Source: Paraphysoderma sedebokerense (taxonomy: Eukaryota > Blastocladiomycota > Physodermatomycetes > Physodermatales > Physodermataceae). From it: a stretch of 64,000 nt of DNA. Positions 1-9,951 of this stretch are shown in pieces. The first letter of the stretch is position 1; each line of letters begins with the position of its first letter. The notes under the pieces are model-generated. The model saw only the letters and a program-made list of their open reading frames with translations, was not told the DNA's origin and did no database searches. The position numbers and the translations under genes were made by a program. The stretch is from contig JAHLJZ010000062.1 in assembly GCA_025602915.1 (NCBI GenBank), positions 1 through 64,000 of the forward strand, written 5' to 3'.

Positions 1-290
1 CCCTTCTAGAGTGAGCGTTTGAGTTGATTCGTCAATATTGGGTACTAGACATAATAGACTACCCCTGACTGCGTCTATATTTAGAGAATGCATGTGTTTA
101 TGACAGTGACTGGACAGCAGTTTATTCTTTGCTGGTATTTTCGAATATTACTCCTAGCCGTATGCATGCCATTTCTATTTGACAGTAAAAGAAAGTTCCT
201 CGGACAACGCCGAAGGTTCTTGTACTATGCTCTAAGAGTAACTATGTTCGGCAATTTGATTGGTAAGTGGTGGGAATTTCTATTCCGTTC
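1..290. repeat. Tandem-array spacer block, copy 1 (cut by window edge)
   Basis: This block is a direct repeat of 1208-1485 at an offset of 1207. It is nearly identical for the first 130 bases and then diverges with small indels. In the second copy it lies upstream of the minus-strand peptide gene at 744-971, so copy 1 is probably the upstream flank of another peptide gene beyond the left edge. The plus-strand open frame starting at 88 is not kept in the other copies and is not taken as a gene. Confidence 0.8.
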
Positions 291-743
291 TGTCTGCCTG
301 AAGCAATATGTTACCAGGTCGTTTTAGATTCACTTAATCGCTGTAAATTTTACGGATAACATGATAGATATGGAAGCAACATGTAGACGCATCAACATTT
401 CATATCAGTATGAAGTAAATAATTTTTGTGCATTGATCAGTGTGTCCTACTACAAGAATATCTCAGGCGACAGAAGAGTTGTTACTGGAGTGCGCAAAAA
501 ATAAATTATCAGTCATGAGTATATATCTCAATACTCCAATGCTTAACTCAATGGAAAGCAGTTTAAGGGATTCCATCCTATTGGGCATAATGAGCGCTCA
601 ATTATTTATTGAAAACTGAAATAACCGTTGAAAAGACTAGGGACAAAAGTACAAGAACAGTAATAAACAAAACTTCAACTATATATAATCAAACCACAAA
701 AAGAGTTAACGCGGGTATACCGTGAAGTCCATTAATTGGTGAT

Positions 744-971
744 TTATCTTGAGGTAGTGTTGGTGAATAGTACACCGATTTTGGGATATCTAATAATTTG
801 TCGTTTGACGACGTTATGATTTACATCCTCTACTGCATCTTGAGTGGGGATCACCGAGCCGTCGGCTTCATCTGCGCCTTGGACCACTGATAATTTGATA
901 GGCGAGGTCTTGCTGGACATTTGTTGAGACAAGATAAGAAGTAAGAGGAGGAATGCAGAAGCAATTTTCAT
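744..971 (-). CDS. Small secreted Kex2-type prepropeptide, family member A
   Basis: I do not recognise this 75-residue protein from any named family. The start is the ATG at 971, because the protein then begins with a clear signal peptide (MKIASAFLLLLLILSQQ); the longer upstream frame has no such signal. An acidic pro-region follows, containing NHNVVKR, a Lys-Arg site typical of Kex2/furin cleavage. That would release an 18-residue C-terminal peptide with the core YPKIGVLFTN. The two genes at 2267 and 3576 have the same design, with NHSLTKR and a core DPKVAVVWTD, so the three form a family despite low identity. The gene has one exon, and a TATA box lies 89 bp upstream. A secreted signalling peptide, pheromone-like factor or effector are all possible; the sequence does not decide. 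Confidence 0.7.
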   Translation of the reverse strand: MKIASAFLLLLLILSQQMSSKTSPIKLSVVQGADEADGSVIPTQDAVEDVNHNVVKRQIIRYPKIGVLFTNTTSR

Positions 972-1059
972 TTTAAGCCTTGGTTTTCTATGATATTTGC
1001 GCGCTTGGTGTTCTCTGAAGGTATGTCTGTGATGATGACTTATTGCGTGAAGAGACCAG

Positions 1060-1067
1060 TATTTATA
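1060..1067 (-). promoter_or_regulatory. TATA box of peptide gene A
   Basis: The minus strand reads TATAAATA here, 89 bp before the ATG at 971. The same octamer stands 109 bp before the starts of the two sister genes. Confidence 0.6.
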
Positions 1068-1207
1068 TCTCGACTCCGGCAATTTTCAAGGAATGAAGTA
1101 AAATGAGTCATCTATGACAAGTACATAGATATCGGATAATAATTAGAAGATACGAGAGACCAGCGGCAACAATGGCCCAATCATGTATTCCGCGAGCTGG
1201 TCACGTC

Positions 1208-1485
1208 CCCTTCTAGAGTGAGCGTTTGAGTTGATTCGTCAATATTGGGTACTAGACATAATAGACTACCCCTGACTGCGTCTATATTTAGCAAATGCAT
1301 GTGCTTATGATAGTGACTGGACAGCAGTATATTCTTTTTTGGTATTCTCGAGTGTTACTCCTAGCCGTATGCATGCCTTTTTTAATTGGTAGTGACAGAA
1401 TGTTCCACCGACAACGTCGCTCCTTGTACCCCCTCAATGTCACTATGCTATTCAATAGTATGTAGAGGGTGTTTATATTCTCTGA
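1208..1485. repeat. Tandem-array spacer block, copy 2
   Basis: Direct repeat of 1-290. It follows the phrase CCCAATCATGTATTC at about 1174, which recurs at about 2740 and, with changes, at about 4048 upstream of the other two peptide genes. A weaker similarity to this block continues at about 2745-2985 and 4053-4290. The block marks the upstream end of each array unit. I see no conserved reading frame in it. Confidence 0.75.
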
Positions 1486-2266
1486 TTTTAGCTGCGCGCT
1501 GCTGCAAAATATTGTTATCCGGTTGGATGTGTTAAGTCGAAATTAAACTCTCAGAAACAACACAAAGGCATGTGATTACTGATTCTCATATTAATTGTCC
1601 TCATGTATCGTTCACCATTTTCTTATTGCCTTACAGAATATAAGTCATTACATTCTTCGTCATTCTCGAATATTAAACACATGCGTGATACTTCGCATCA
1701 ATGTATAAAACTATTGGCCCCCAGCAACCGCTAACTAATCATAAATTGAAATAATGTCTGCAAAACGATGCATTGCAGTTCTCCAGTTGCAAATTTGAAT
1801 AACTCTACACAAGGCCATTGTATTTCAATCAGAATCTGGAGTGTTGTTAATGATATAGCAGTATGGGATTTTATAACAAATTCTCGAACTCTCGAACTTT
1901 CCGAAGAGGAATCTGATAGTATAAGAAGATATATTTGGCTGAATAAAATTGAATGATGGGAAACTGACCGTTTAAGGGAGAAGATAGATCGTTCCAAACC
2001 TACCCAGCCATCCACGTGGAGAGCAAGAGAATGGAACTATCAAACTGTGGTTTTGGATTCCAGCTCATGACGGCATATCAGAATGGTTAGCATTAGGAAT
2101 GACAAGTAGAAACGAATTTAATGTAAGGGAATTTATTCATAATCAAAATTCAGGTATACAAATATGAAGCAACATTCTGTGGTGTATCATATTTTCATAT
2201 TCCGTGGTTTTAGAATTCTCTCTCAATCACCACTGATTCACCATTGAAACTTGATTTACAGAAATG

Positions 2267-2518
2267 TTAAGCACGACGTGGGCGATCGGTCCAGACGACA
2301 GCGACCTTTGGGTCTACGAGTGGTGCTGGTGTACGTGCAACCCTCATACGTTTGGTAAGAGAATGATTTTCATAATCCGAGTCGTTCCCAAGACTGATTT
2401 CAGCATTATCGGACTTGTCAGTGTCTTCAGCTCGGGGGTCTCCAACTGCGGCAGCCCTGTTAGAAATAATTTGGGCGAAGATGAGTGCCAAAAGGAAGAG
2501 TACGATAGCGAATTTCAT
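2267..2518 (-). CDS. Small secreted Kex2-type prepropeptide, family member B
   Basis: This unrecognised 83-residue protein has one exon. The signal peptide is MKFAIVLFLLALIFAQ. The pro-region is rich in Asp and Glu (AEDTDKSDNAEISLGNDSD) and ends at NHSLTKR. Cleavage there would release a 26-residue, net basic peptide beginning MRVARTP, with the core VDPKVAVVWTD and ending in PRRA. The PK[IV]xVxxT core and the NHxxxKR junction match member A. Compared with member C the protein differs at one residue (Asp here, Asn there, just after the signal peptide). A TATA box lies 109 bp upstream. The reverse strand is also open across the gene, but that frame has no signal peptide and is a shadow. Confidence 0.75.
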   Translation of the reverse strand: MKFAIVLFLLALIFAQIISNRAAAVGDPRAEDTDKSDNAEISLGNDSDYENHSLTKRMRVARTPAPLVDPKVAVVWTDRPRRA

Positions 2519-2626
2519 TCTTGACTTTGATGTTTCTTGCCGATTCGAGCGTTTAGAAAGTTTCTTTTTTTGGCGAGAACGTACTTCCCTGTGAGAATGT
2601 TGTAAAATTGCAGGAGGTCTACCCGC

Positions 2627-2634
2627 TATTTATA
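2627..2634 (-). promoter_or_regulatory. TATA box of peptide gene B
   Basis: TATAAATA on the minus strand, 109 bp before the ATG at 2518, in a block that is nearly identical to the promoter of gene C. Confidence 0.6.
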
Positions 2635-3575
2635 TGCCAATTCATAAAAAGGGAAAATTAAAGTGCTCGAAGTGATTTGGCCGGGTGAAAGTAAAATTAG
2701 AATCAGAAGTACCGGGTGATCAGGTCATCAAGGGTAGAGCACCCAATCATGTATTCTGCCAGCCGGATCTGTTTTCACTGTCTTCAGGTTACGACTTGAC
2801 TGTGATTCGTGAATGTCAGGCTCTAGCCCCTTATGGTAATTATTTTTAGGAATAGTGCATTCCAGACTACATGAATTGCAGAATTGTGTCTTTTTTCGGC
2901 AATTCTCGACTTGGTCAGGTGCATCCGCAATCAATGCAGACATAGTAACGGGAAGGAGTCGAACGTTCTTGTAAAGCTTAGCAGTAAGGGATTTTTTCAC
3001 AAACTCTCGAGAATCAAATCTTGTGGTTCAAGGAATCACACAGGGCAATTTCCTTTTAACGAGCAGTCAGCAAAAATATTAATTTATTTAGCTGTTGACA
3101 TAACTCATGCGAATATCTTTGTCTGGCAAAAAATGGAATGACTTGGATGTGTGCCAAGAAAGCCAAAAGTAAAAGACTCAAAATTTGAATTGATCAAAAT
3201 TCTTGCCTTCGTAAAAGGATCTCACATTATAAGAAAATAAATTTCGCTTAATCAAATTGAAGGATGGGAAACTGAACCTTTAAAGGAAAAGATAGAATCG
3301 TTCCAAACCTACCCAGCCATCCACGTGGAGAGCAAGAGAATGGAACTATCAAACTGTGGTTTTGGATTCCAGCTCATGACGGCATATCAGAATGGTTAGC
3401 ATTAGGAATGACAAGTAGAAACGAATTTAATGTAAGGGAATTTATTCATAATCAAAATTCAGGTATACAAATATGAAGCAACATTCTGTGGTGTATCATA
3501 TTTTCATATTCCGTGGTTTTAGAATTCTCTCTCAATCACCACTGATTCACCATTGAAACTTGATTTACAGAAATG

Positions 3576-3827
3576 TTAAGCACGACGTGGGCGATCGGTC
3601 CAAACGACAGCGACCTTTGGGTCTACGAGTGGTGCTGGTGTACGTGCAACCCTCATACGTTTGGTAAGAGAATGATTTTCATAATCCGAGTCGTTCCCAA
3701 GACTGATTTCAGCATTATCGGACTTGTCAGTGTCTTCAGCTCGGGGGTTTCCAACTGCGGCAGCCCTGTTAGAAATAATTTGGGCGAAGATGAGTGCCAA
3801 AAGGAAGAGTACGATAGCGAATTTCAT
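3576..3827 (-). CDS. Small secreted Kex2-type prepropeptide, family member C
   Basis: This 83-residue protein is identical to member B except for Asn in place of Asp in VGNPRAED. The start is set by the signal peptide at 3827 and by the start of its twin; the frame is open 87 bases further upstream only because the B stop codon (TGA) reads CGA here. It has the same Lys-Arg junction and the same predicted 26-residue C-terminal peptide. The predicted mature peptide is unchanged between B and C, while the single replacement falls in the pro-region. Confidence 0.75.
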   Translation of the reverse strand: MKFAIVLFLLALIFAQIISNRAAAVGNPRAEDTDKSDNAEISLGNDSDYENHSLTKRMRVARTPAPLVDPKVAVVWTDRPRRA

Positions 3828-3935
3828 TCTCGACTTTGATGTTTCTTGCCGATTCGAGCGTTTAGAAAGTTTCTTTTTTTGGCGAGAACGTACTTCCCTG
3901 TGAGAATGTTGCAAAATTGTAGGAGGTCTACCCGC

Positions 3936-3943
3936 TATTTATA
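3936..3943 (-). promoter_or_regulatory. TATA box of peptide gene C
   Basis: TATAAATA on the minus strand, 109 bp before the ATG at 3827. Confidence 0.6.
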
Positions 3944-4379
3944 TCTCAATCCATGGAAAAGGAAAATGAAGTCCTCGATATGATTCGACCGTGTGATGAG
4001 TGAAAGTGGAAACAGATATACCGGATGATCAGGTCATGAAGGATAAGTATCCAATCATATATCCTGTCAGCAGCTTTGTCTTCACGTCTCCAGATTGCCG
4101 CCTGACTGTGACTCGTGAATGTGGGACTCTAACCCCGTATGGTTCATATTTTTAGCAATAGTGAATTCCAGAATGTATGAATCGCATATTTGTGTTCTTA
4201 TTTCGGCAATTCTCGACGTCAGGTGCATCAGCAATCGATGAAGACATAGTGACGGGACGAGCCGAAAGTTCTTGTAAAGGGACTATTCGCCCATTTATGA
4301 TGGTTTGTCTTGATATTCAGCAGGCTGGATATTTTTGCTTAGCTGTTACTTTCTGGACCATCGAATAAAGTAGAGATTC

Positions 4380-5044
4380 GTATGATAAACATCTAATGAA
4401 CACATGAACGCATGAAAAATCGTTCGTACATAACCAAGCTGTACGATATATAATTTATAGTATTTCGTATGTCATTCTTCCATTTTCATAACATCTTCAT
4501 TGACAAGTCAGTTAATCACTACATTATTCGTTGGCAATCCTTGAACTCCGACCTGTTTATTTTGTTCCCAACCAACCCGATATATGATTATTACTATTAA
4601 CATTTAAATAACGTACCCAGAACTGATACATTCTTGTTCGTCGGCATGGTAGTCTTTCAACTCACCAAAAATAATCACGACAATCTGAAGTGTTATCACT
4701 TATAGAATAGGGTATTCATCAAAAAGAATTCAGGGAACAGTTGATATGTTACTTGTGGACAAATCAATGTCATAGCAGCCTCGTATAAGTACACAGGCAC
4801 ATCAGAGTTTCAAAAGGATACATAAGGTAATACTTTAACATCAGGCCAACAGAAACATCGTCGACGCACACATGAAACTACTCGATCGCGCTATTGTCAA
4901 GGTATCGTGATAGCATCTACTTAAGGAAACTGGCAAAGAGCGACACGCCAGGATTTCAAATTTCTTCTACAAATTATCCGTCTTAAGGACCTCTAAAGCT
5001 ATACCACAGAGAAACCTTTATTTTAACCACAAATCCTACTGCAG
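4380..5044. other. Intergenic, AT-rich
   Basis: No gene, RNA or repeat seen. TATAAGTA at about 4793 may be a distant TATA element for the metallopeptidase gene that starts at 5045. Confidence 0.5.
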
Positions 5045-6280
5045 ATGTCAATTCTCAAAGCACTCAGTTTGACCATATTATTCCTTTCCTTCACGGTTGA
5101 AGCACAATTTGGTTTTGAATGTCCCCGAATATTAAACGCTACAGATGTGCCGCCGGATTATAACTTAAATACAACTTTCTATAAGAAATATCTTCCCGGT
5201 CCTGGAGCTATGAGAGGTCAGTAGTCAAAACTTGACAAAGTCACCAGAGACATCAACTTATTCGTTCAATATAGATATACCAATCCTGGCTTCCGATAAA
5301 GTGTCAGATGAAGCGTTGTATAGGGCTTGGTATGTTTTAGATCGAATGTGTAGTACCGTTGAGCCAGATGTTTGGAAAAATATTGCCAACGTCAAAATTA
5401 GAGTGGGAATTATGGGTAACGTAAAAAGCTTTTAAGAATTATTCGATTAGCAAAATTACGCTAAAAATTATAATAAGCTCGGACTGAACTCACCGTTGAC
5501 ATTCCGGAACACTCGGATTTGACTCCTGCTCAATTTTGGAATGAAAGAGCTCGTGGTCTCGGTGCCACGGATATACGTCCAGCAATAACGGCCGGAGAAG
5601 AGAATTTGTTGCTTCTTCCCCTCGGTGATGTACCAAACGATAGATACAATGGAGAGTGTATTTTGGTCCACGAATTCGCGCACACCATTCATCAATACGG
5701 TATGAATAGCATGTTTGACATGAACTTACAGCAAGTATTTGGAAGAAGTATGGCAAGAGGCCTCTGGGATCAAACGTATGCTACTACTAATCATATGGAG
5801 TATTGGGCAGAAGGTAATTTTGTCTATTTTAAGTTCAAACGCCAATGAACAGTCTTGGACATTTTGCTAAATATCGGTCTTTTCTTAGTTGTTCAGAGCT
5901 ATTTTAACTGCAACCGTCAATCCTCACGGGGTGATATACCGGACGGAGTCCATGGAAACATTACAACAAGAGAAAGGCTCAGAAGTTATGATCCGGAAGC
6001 GTACACCCTAGTTGACACAGTATTTAAAGGTAATCCTTGGATATATCAGCTTCCTCAAACCGAAGTCCAGATCTGCAGAGTTGGCACCACATCATCTTCC
6101 AGATCTTCCACATCGACACCATCTTCCACATCGACCCAATCCTCTATTCCATCTGAGACTGCACCACCTCGAGATAATAGGCGAGGTGACCGTCCAGATA
6201 TAAATAGCGCGCCAGGATATCTTAACATCGCAACTTTCCTTGCTCTCATTCCTTTGATTCTGGCGGTGCGATATTTTTAA
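5045..6280 (+). CDS. Secreted zincin metallopeptidase-like protein, probably GPI-anchored
   Basis: Four exons give about 346 residues: 5045-5216, 5275-5415, 5478-5813 and 5889-6280. The protein starts with a signal peptide (MSILKALSLTILFLSFTVEA). The conserved body includes DIPILASDKVSDEAL, ELTVDIPEHSDL and RARGLGATDIRPA. The zinc motif is HEFAHTIH, about 37 residues after GATDIRP, and further on comes EYWAE, where the Glu is the likely third zinc ligand of a gluzincin-type site. A Ser/Thr/Pro-rich stalk and a C-terminal hydrophobic stretch (YLNIATFLALIPLILAV) close to the stop codon look like a GPI-attachment signal. From memory, the motif set matches an uncharacterised zincin family found in bacteria and fungi; its substrate is unknown to me. 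The first intron could use other sites, but this choice keeps the frame and gives a normal 58-nt length. Confidence 0.8.
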
Positions 6281-7065
6281 TTTGCGTTTGATTGTTTATC
6301 CGTATCCGACAATATGTTCTTGCCGATGACTAAGAAGCTCTTGATCTCGAAGGAAGACTTAATTGAACATATGTCGTTCAGATATCAGTAGCCCTATACA
6401 TTCCTAAGTTGCCAATTAATTAAGTGTAACGAAAACAGAATAAAATGCTGATTATGTAGTTTCGTATATCATGCCCATGCCTATTAAAACATGAAGACTT
6501 GATCGTGACAGGTTTCATCACTTCATGTCCCGATAGATGGTAACAGAAAAATAACTGAATTGTATTAATGTCCACCTGCACACGAGAAATAGTAACAGCT
6601 TTTCAACCACGCAGATTATTTGGATGGTAATTTCGGTCGTTCTTCTCCTCTAGCTGGCATCGTGACTTTATCCGTAGGAAAGCCAACTTTATCAGAATTA
6701 TTGATCATGATCATTAGGCATATTCATTCCTAGATTTTAAATATATTTTGCTGGATACTGTTCACTAATAGCTTATCGGCTATACCATGCAAATTCCCAA
6801 GTTACATCGACTAATTTTGTATATAGACCTCTTAATGCGTTTTTTGCTTCTTCTCGGGTTATCTGCTAATTTCTCCCATCTGTTAGCGTAACGGCAAATA
6901 CTTATAATTTATTGTTCGCCATCGTGGCTTCACTACTTCGAACTAAAGAAACTTGTAAGTGAACAAGGTGTTGCCGGGACAACCAGTCACACGTCTCAAA
7001 TTAAGGTATTGTTTCTGGATGTGAGCACTGTTGCAGAGACATAAGGGATCATAAATATAACGACA
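6281..7065. other. Intergenic, no feature seen
   Basis: AT-rich, with stops in all frames at short intervals. It holds the 3' flank of the metallopeptidase gene and the upstream region of TRM7. I found no tRNA-like fold, repeat or conserved motif. Confidence 0.5.
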
Positions 7066-8452
7066 ATGGGCAGAACATCGAAGGATAAAAGGTTAGTCTG
7101 ATGTTGAAACTAAATTAGGAACTATTTTGACATGGTCACTCATCACCCCGTTCGAATCAATCTGATTGGGACTTTGATCTTCCAGAGACATATACTATCG
7201 GCTCGCGAAAGAGCAGGGATGGAGAGCTCGTTCTGCATTCAAATTACTACAGATTGATGAGGAGTACAATATATTTGAAGGTGAATAGCCATTCTCTTTG
7301 TTAATTTTAAAAAGCAGGTTCCGTGGGATGTTCGAGATGACATGACTTAATGTGAACCACTTTAGGTGCAAGATTTGAGTATTATCTATTTCTAACGAGT
7401 TAGACATATTTCACAAATAGGCGTAACGAAGGCAGTGGATTTGTGTGCAGCCCCTGGGAGTTGGTCGCAAGTATTATCAAAGAAATTGTCGTGCGTTTGA
7501 CGCTCATTTTTCTGAATGCCGTAAAATGACTGTTAACAAGTTTGTATGTGAAGGCCGACGACGCCAGATTCACCGGCTCCAAAGATAGTTGCTGTCGATT
7601 TGCAGGCCATGGCCCCATTGCCAGGTGTCATTCAACTTCAAGGAGATATCACCAAGCAAAGCACTGCTAGTCAAATTATAAGTCATTTTGAAGGAGAATT
7701 AGCCGATTTGGTGGTGTGCGATGGAGCTCCTGATGGTATGATCTTGTGAGGTTGGGTATGAAATTATGCTGCATGCTAATTTTAACTTCTAGTGACGGGT
7801 CTCCACGATATGGATGAATATATTCAGGCGCAACTGCTGTTGGCCGCTTTAAATATTACCACACATGTGTTAAAACCTCATGGCACTTTCATAGCAAAAA
7901 TCTTTCGGGGAAAAGATATCTCATTTCTGTATGCGCAAATGAAGATCTTTTTCAAAAATGTTGTTTGTTCGAAACCGAGGAGTTCCAGGAATTCAAGTAT
8001 CGGTAGTTATTTCTCCAATTTCGTTTGTATGTCGAACAGATGGCTGAACCATCTTAATTTAGAGGCGTTCATCGTTTGTCAAGATTATTGTCCTCCGGAG
8101 GGCTACGTCCCTACCATGTCAAATCCGCTGCTTGATTTATCATACGGTATGATTAGCAAATTTTGTTTGGTCCGATGTTGGTGTGCGTAAATTTGCTCAA
8201 CCTCATTTTGTTGTAGGCGACGACAACAACCTTACAGGACCTAATCGAGTAATCGTTCCATTTATCTCGTGTGGTGACTTATCAGGATTTGATAGTGATA
8301 TGACCCATGAAGTGGAGGCCCCGAACGATGATACCAATAATCAAAGTGAAAAATATGTACCCTTAGATCCTCTTCAACCACCGATAGCACCCCCTTATAA
8401 AACGGCTATCGCAATGAAACGGAGTAATCAATTAAATGTCTTGCCAAAGTAA
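7066..8452 (+). CDS. TRM7: tRNA 2'-O-ribose methyltransferase Trm7 (FtsJ family)
   Basis: Seven exons give 300 residues: 7066-7091, 7186-7280, 7421-7490, 7554-7735, 7793-8002, 8063-8146 and 8217-8452. Trm7/FTSJ1 methylates the ribose of anticodon-loop residues 32 and 34 in several cytosolic tRNAs, using S-adenosylmethionine. The N-terminus [20 protein letters not shown] is typical. The SAM loop is [11 protein letters not shown]. The family's K-D-K-E active site can be read as Lys in RLAKEQG or SAFKL, Asp in VCDGAPD, Lys in FIAKIFRG and Glu in the EAFIVC strand. [17 protein letters not shown] and [10 protein letters not shown] are also diagnostic. Length is normal for the family. The gene stands between two secreted-protein genes and shares nothing obvious with them. 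Confidence 0.95.
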
Positions 8453-8676
8453 ATAAAATTAGAGCCTGTGACGAAATATTCTGTTGCAACTTACATATAC
8501 TGCTCGAGTGAACAGCTTCAAGAACAAAGGCAGTGAACAAAGACACTTTCAGGGGCTATTTTGCGTGATTTATTTGGGTTGCAGTGATGAATCGTAACAC
8601 AGATTTCTACCCATTTTTATATAGTATCTTGCTGGAAACTGTTTTGATATAAACTTGCCTCTCATTTTATATCACG

Positions 8677-9750
8677 ATGACATCAGCTACACATCCGGCC
8701 CTCGAAGAAATTTTCAGAATGCCATTTGGATCGGATGTTGGTTCTATTTATACCTTGCATAATTTACATAACCTGACGAGCAGTCCAATTTTTCATCCAA
8801 ATGGTACAAGAATGAATCTTACGGCAATGCCATATGCGACTCATTGGACGCTTGCTCAAATGGGAGCAATCAATTCTACTAATCAACCAATTATTACGAG
8901 ATGTATGCGATTTTCGTATATAACATGGCTTTACGACAATCCAGTATGCCCGCCTGTCCAAAATAACACCTTAATATCAAGTGAAGTGAGTTATATTGAT
9001 CGGCCTCGAGTTTATAGTCACCACTATTTAATGCGAGTACCACTTGACATTCCGATTCCTACAGCAAACCTGACATTTGGCTTGCGTAATTCTACATTCG
9101 CCGGAGAATATACCTGGGATCCTAACAGAGATATACCACAAGAACAAGGGTGGTATTGGCTGACTCAAAATGCTTCCCATCCTGATCTATGTCCTTTCAA
9201 TCTCACTTACTCCCCGACTGAACAACCGTACGCGCCACCGGATCCTAGAAAGCCAAACGGCCAACCATGCAAATTTCTATGGCCTTTAGCATTGTTCATG
9301 TTTTCATTCACTTTCTCTATAAATCCATTGGCGGTTACATCTACGCCGTTAATCAGAACTACAGCTCCTGGAGCGTACAGAAGCAACCCGTATCCGTCGC
9401 ATCAAGTAGGATTATCCGCATTCAGTAGAGTTCCTGCACTCAAATTCAACGAGTTACAAAAAGCGATTCCATTTTCGTTTCACGCACAAGGAACTTCCTT
9501 TGCGCATTTATGGGTGCCTTTACCAGATACTAGGAACTACGGGGTTAGATTTCAGAATGTTCAGTTCGGTGGTTGTTTGGCCTTGGAAAAAGCTAGTCAG
9601 GTTGGTTTGGAAATGATACGCTGCAACAGTTCCGATTTAAGTCAAGTTTGGAGAGCACACCACTGGCTGAGAAGGAGTTGGCATACGTATTTGTACTCTG
9701 GTAATTTGACGCATTTGCCCAGTATATTTCCTTACTTTGGCGTCGGATAA
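8677..9750 (+). CDS. Orphan N-glycosylation-rich protein with a possible beta-trefoil tail
   Basis: One uninterrupted frame encodes 357 residues. I do not recognise the family. It has many Asn-X-Ser/Thr sequons (for example NLT, NGT, NST, NAS), one strong hydrophobic stretch near residue 205 (FLWPLALFMFSFTFSINPL), and a segment near residue 295 (GGCLALEKA...IRCNSSDLSQVW) that resembles one repeat of a ricin-B/beta-trefoil lectin. No signal peptide is visible from the ATG at 8677. An upstream exon is possible: ATG at 8587, donor GTATCT near 8624 and acceptor CAG at 8685 keep the frame, but that exon does not look like a signal peptide either. The sequons suggest the secretory pathway. Confidence 0.6.
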   Translation: MTSATHPALEEIFRMPFGSDVGSIYTLHNLHNLTSSPIFHPNGTRMNLTAMPYATHWTLAQMGAINSTNQPIITRCMRFSYITWLYDNPVCPPVQNNTLISSEVSYIDRPRVYSHHYLMRVPLDIPIPTANLTFGLRNSTFAGEYTWDPNRDIPQEQGWYWLTQNASHPDLCPFNLTYSPTEQPYAPPDPRKPNGQPCKFLWPLALFMFSFTFSINPLAVTSTPLIRTTAPGAYRSNPYPSHQVGLSAFSRVPALKFNELQKAIPFSFHAQGTSFAHLWVPLPDTRNYGVRFQNVQFGGCLALEKASQVGLEMIRCNSSDLSQVWRAHHWLRRSWHTYLYSGNLTHLPSIFPYFGVG

Positions 9751-9951
9751 ATGGATAATACGATGCAGTTTATTGAAGTGTCTCTTCTCGGAATAAATAT
9801 CAGTCATAATGTCTTCTCATAAATATATGCATATGAAAGATATTGCCAATAAATGGAATATAGATAAGGTGATCAAATTGGATGCATGTGCCATGGTGTA
9901 TTTACAATAGGAGTGATCAAAATGAATCACTTGTCTTTTGGTTGGATAAGC

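Larger units (their letters stand above)
1985..2650. repeat. Recent segmental duplication, left copy
   Basis: About 660 bases match 3294-3960 almost perfectly at an offset of 1309. The block covers the whole of peptide gene B, its 5' leader and TATA box, and about 280 bases of 3' flank. Outside it the flanks of B and C diverge strongly, which suggests a recent duplication or gene conversion limited to the gene and its immediate surroundings. Confidence 0.9.
3294..3960. repeat. Recent segmental duplication, right copy
   Basis: Partner of 1985-2650. The few differences I can see include one that changes Asp to Asn in the pro-region and two in the 5' leader. Confidence 0.9.

Noticed and set aside
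88-327. Plus-strand frame of 79 residues in the left repeat block
   Set aside because: The matching block at 1208-1485 does not keep the frame, and there is no domain or promoter for it.
2264-2524. Plus-strand open frame of 86 residues across peptide gene B (and its twin at 3573-3839)
   Set aside because: It mirrors the minus-strand peptide gene, has no signal peptide or known motif, and its conservation is explained by the duplication.
2728-3000. Minus-strand frame of 90 residues upstream of gene B
   Set aside because: The homologous sequence near 4050-4290 loses the frame early, so it is not conserved coding sequence.
5217-5247. A 31-nt first intron in the zincin gene
   Set aside because: Using the later acceptor at 5274 gives a normal 58-nt intron, keeps the frame and restores the conserved DIPILASDKV start of the domain.
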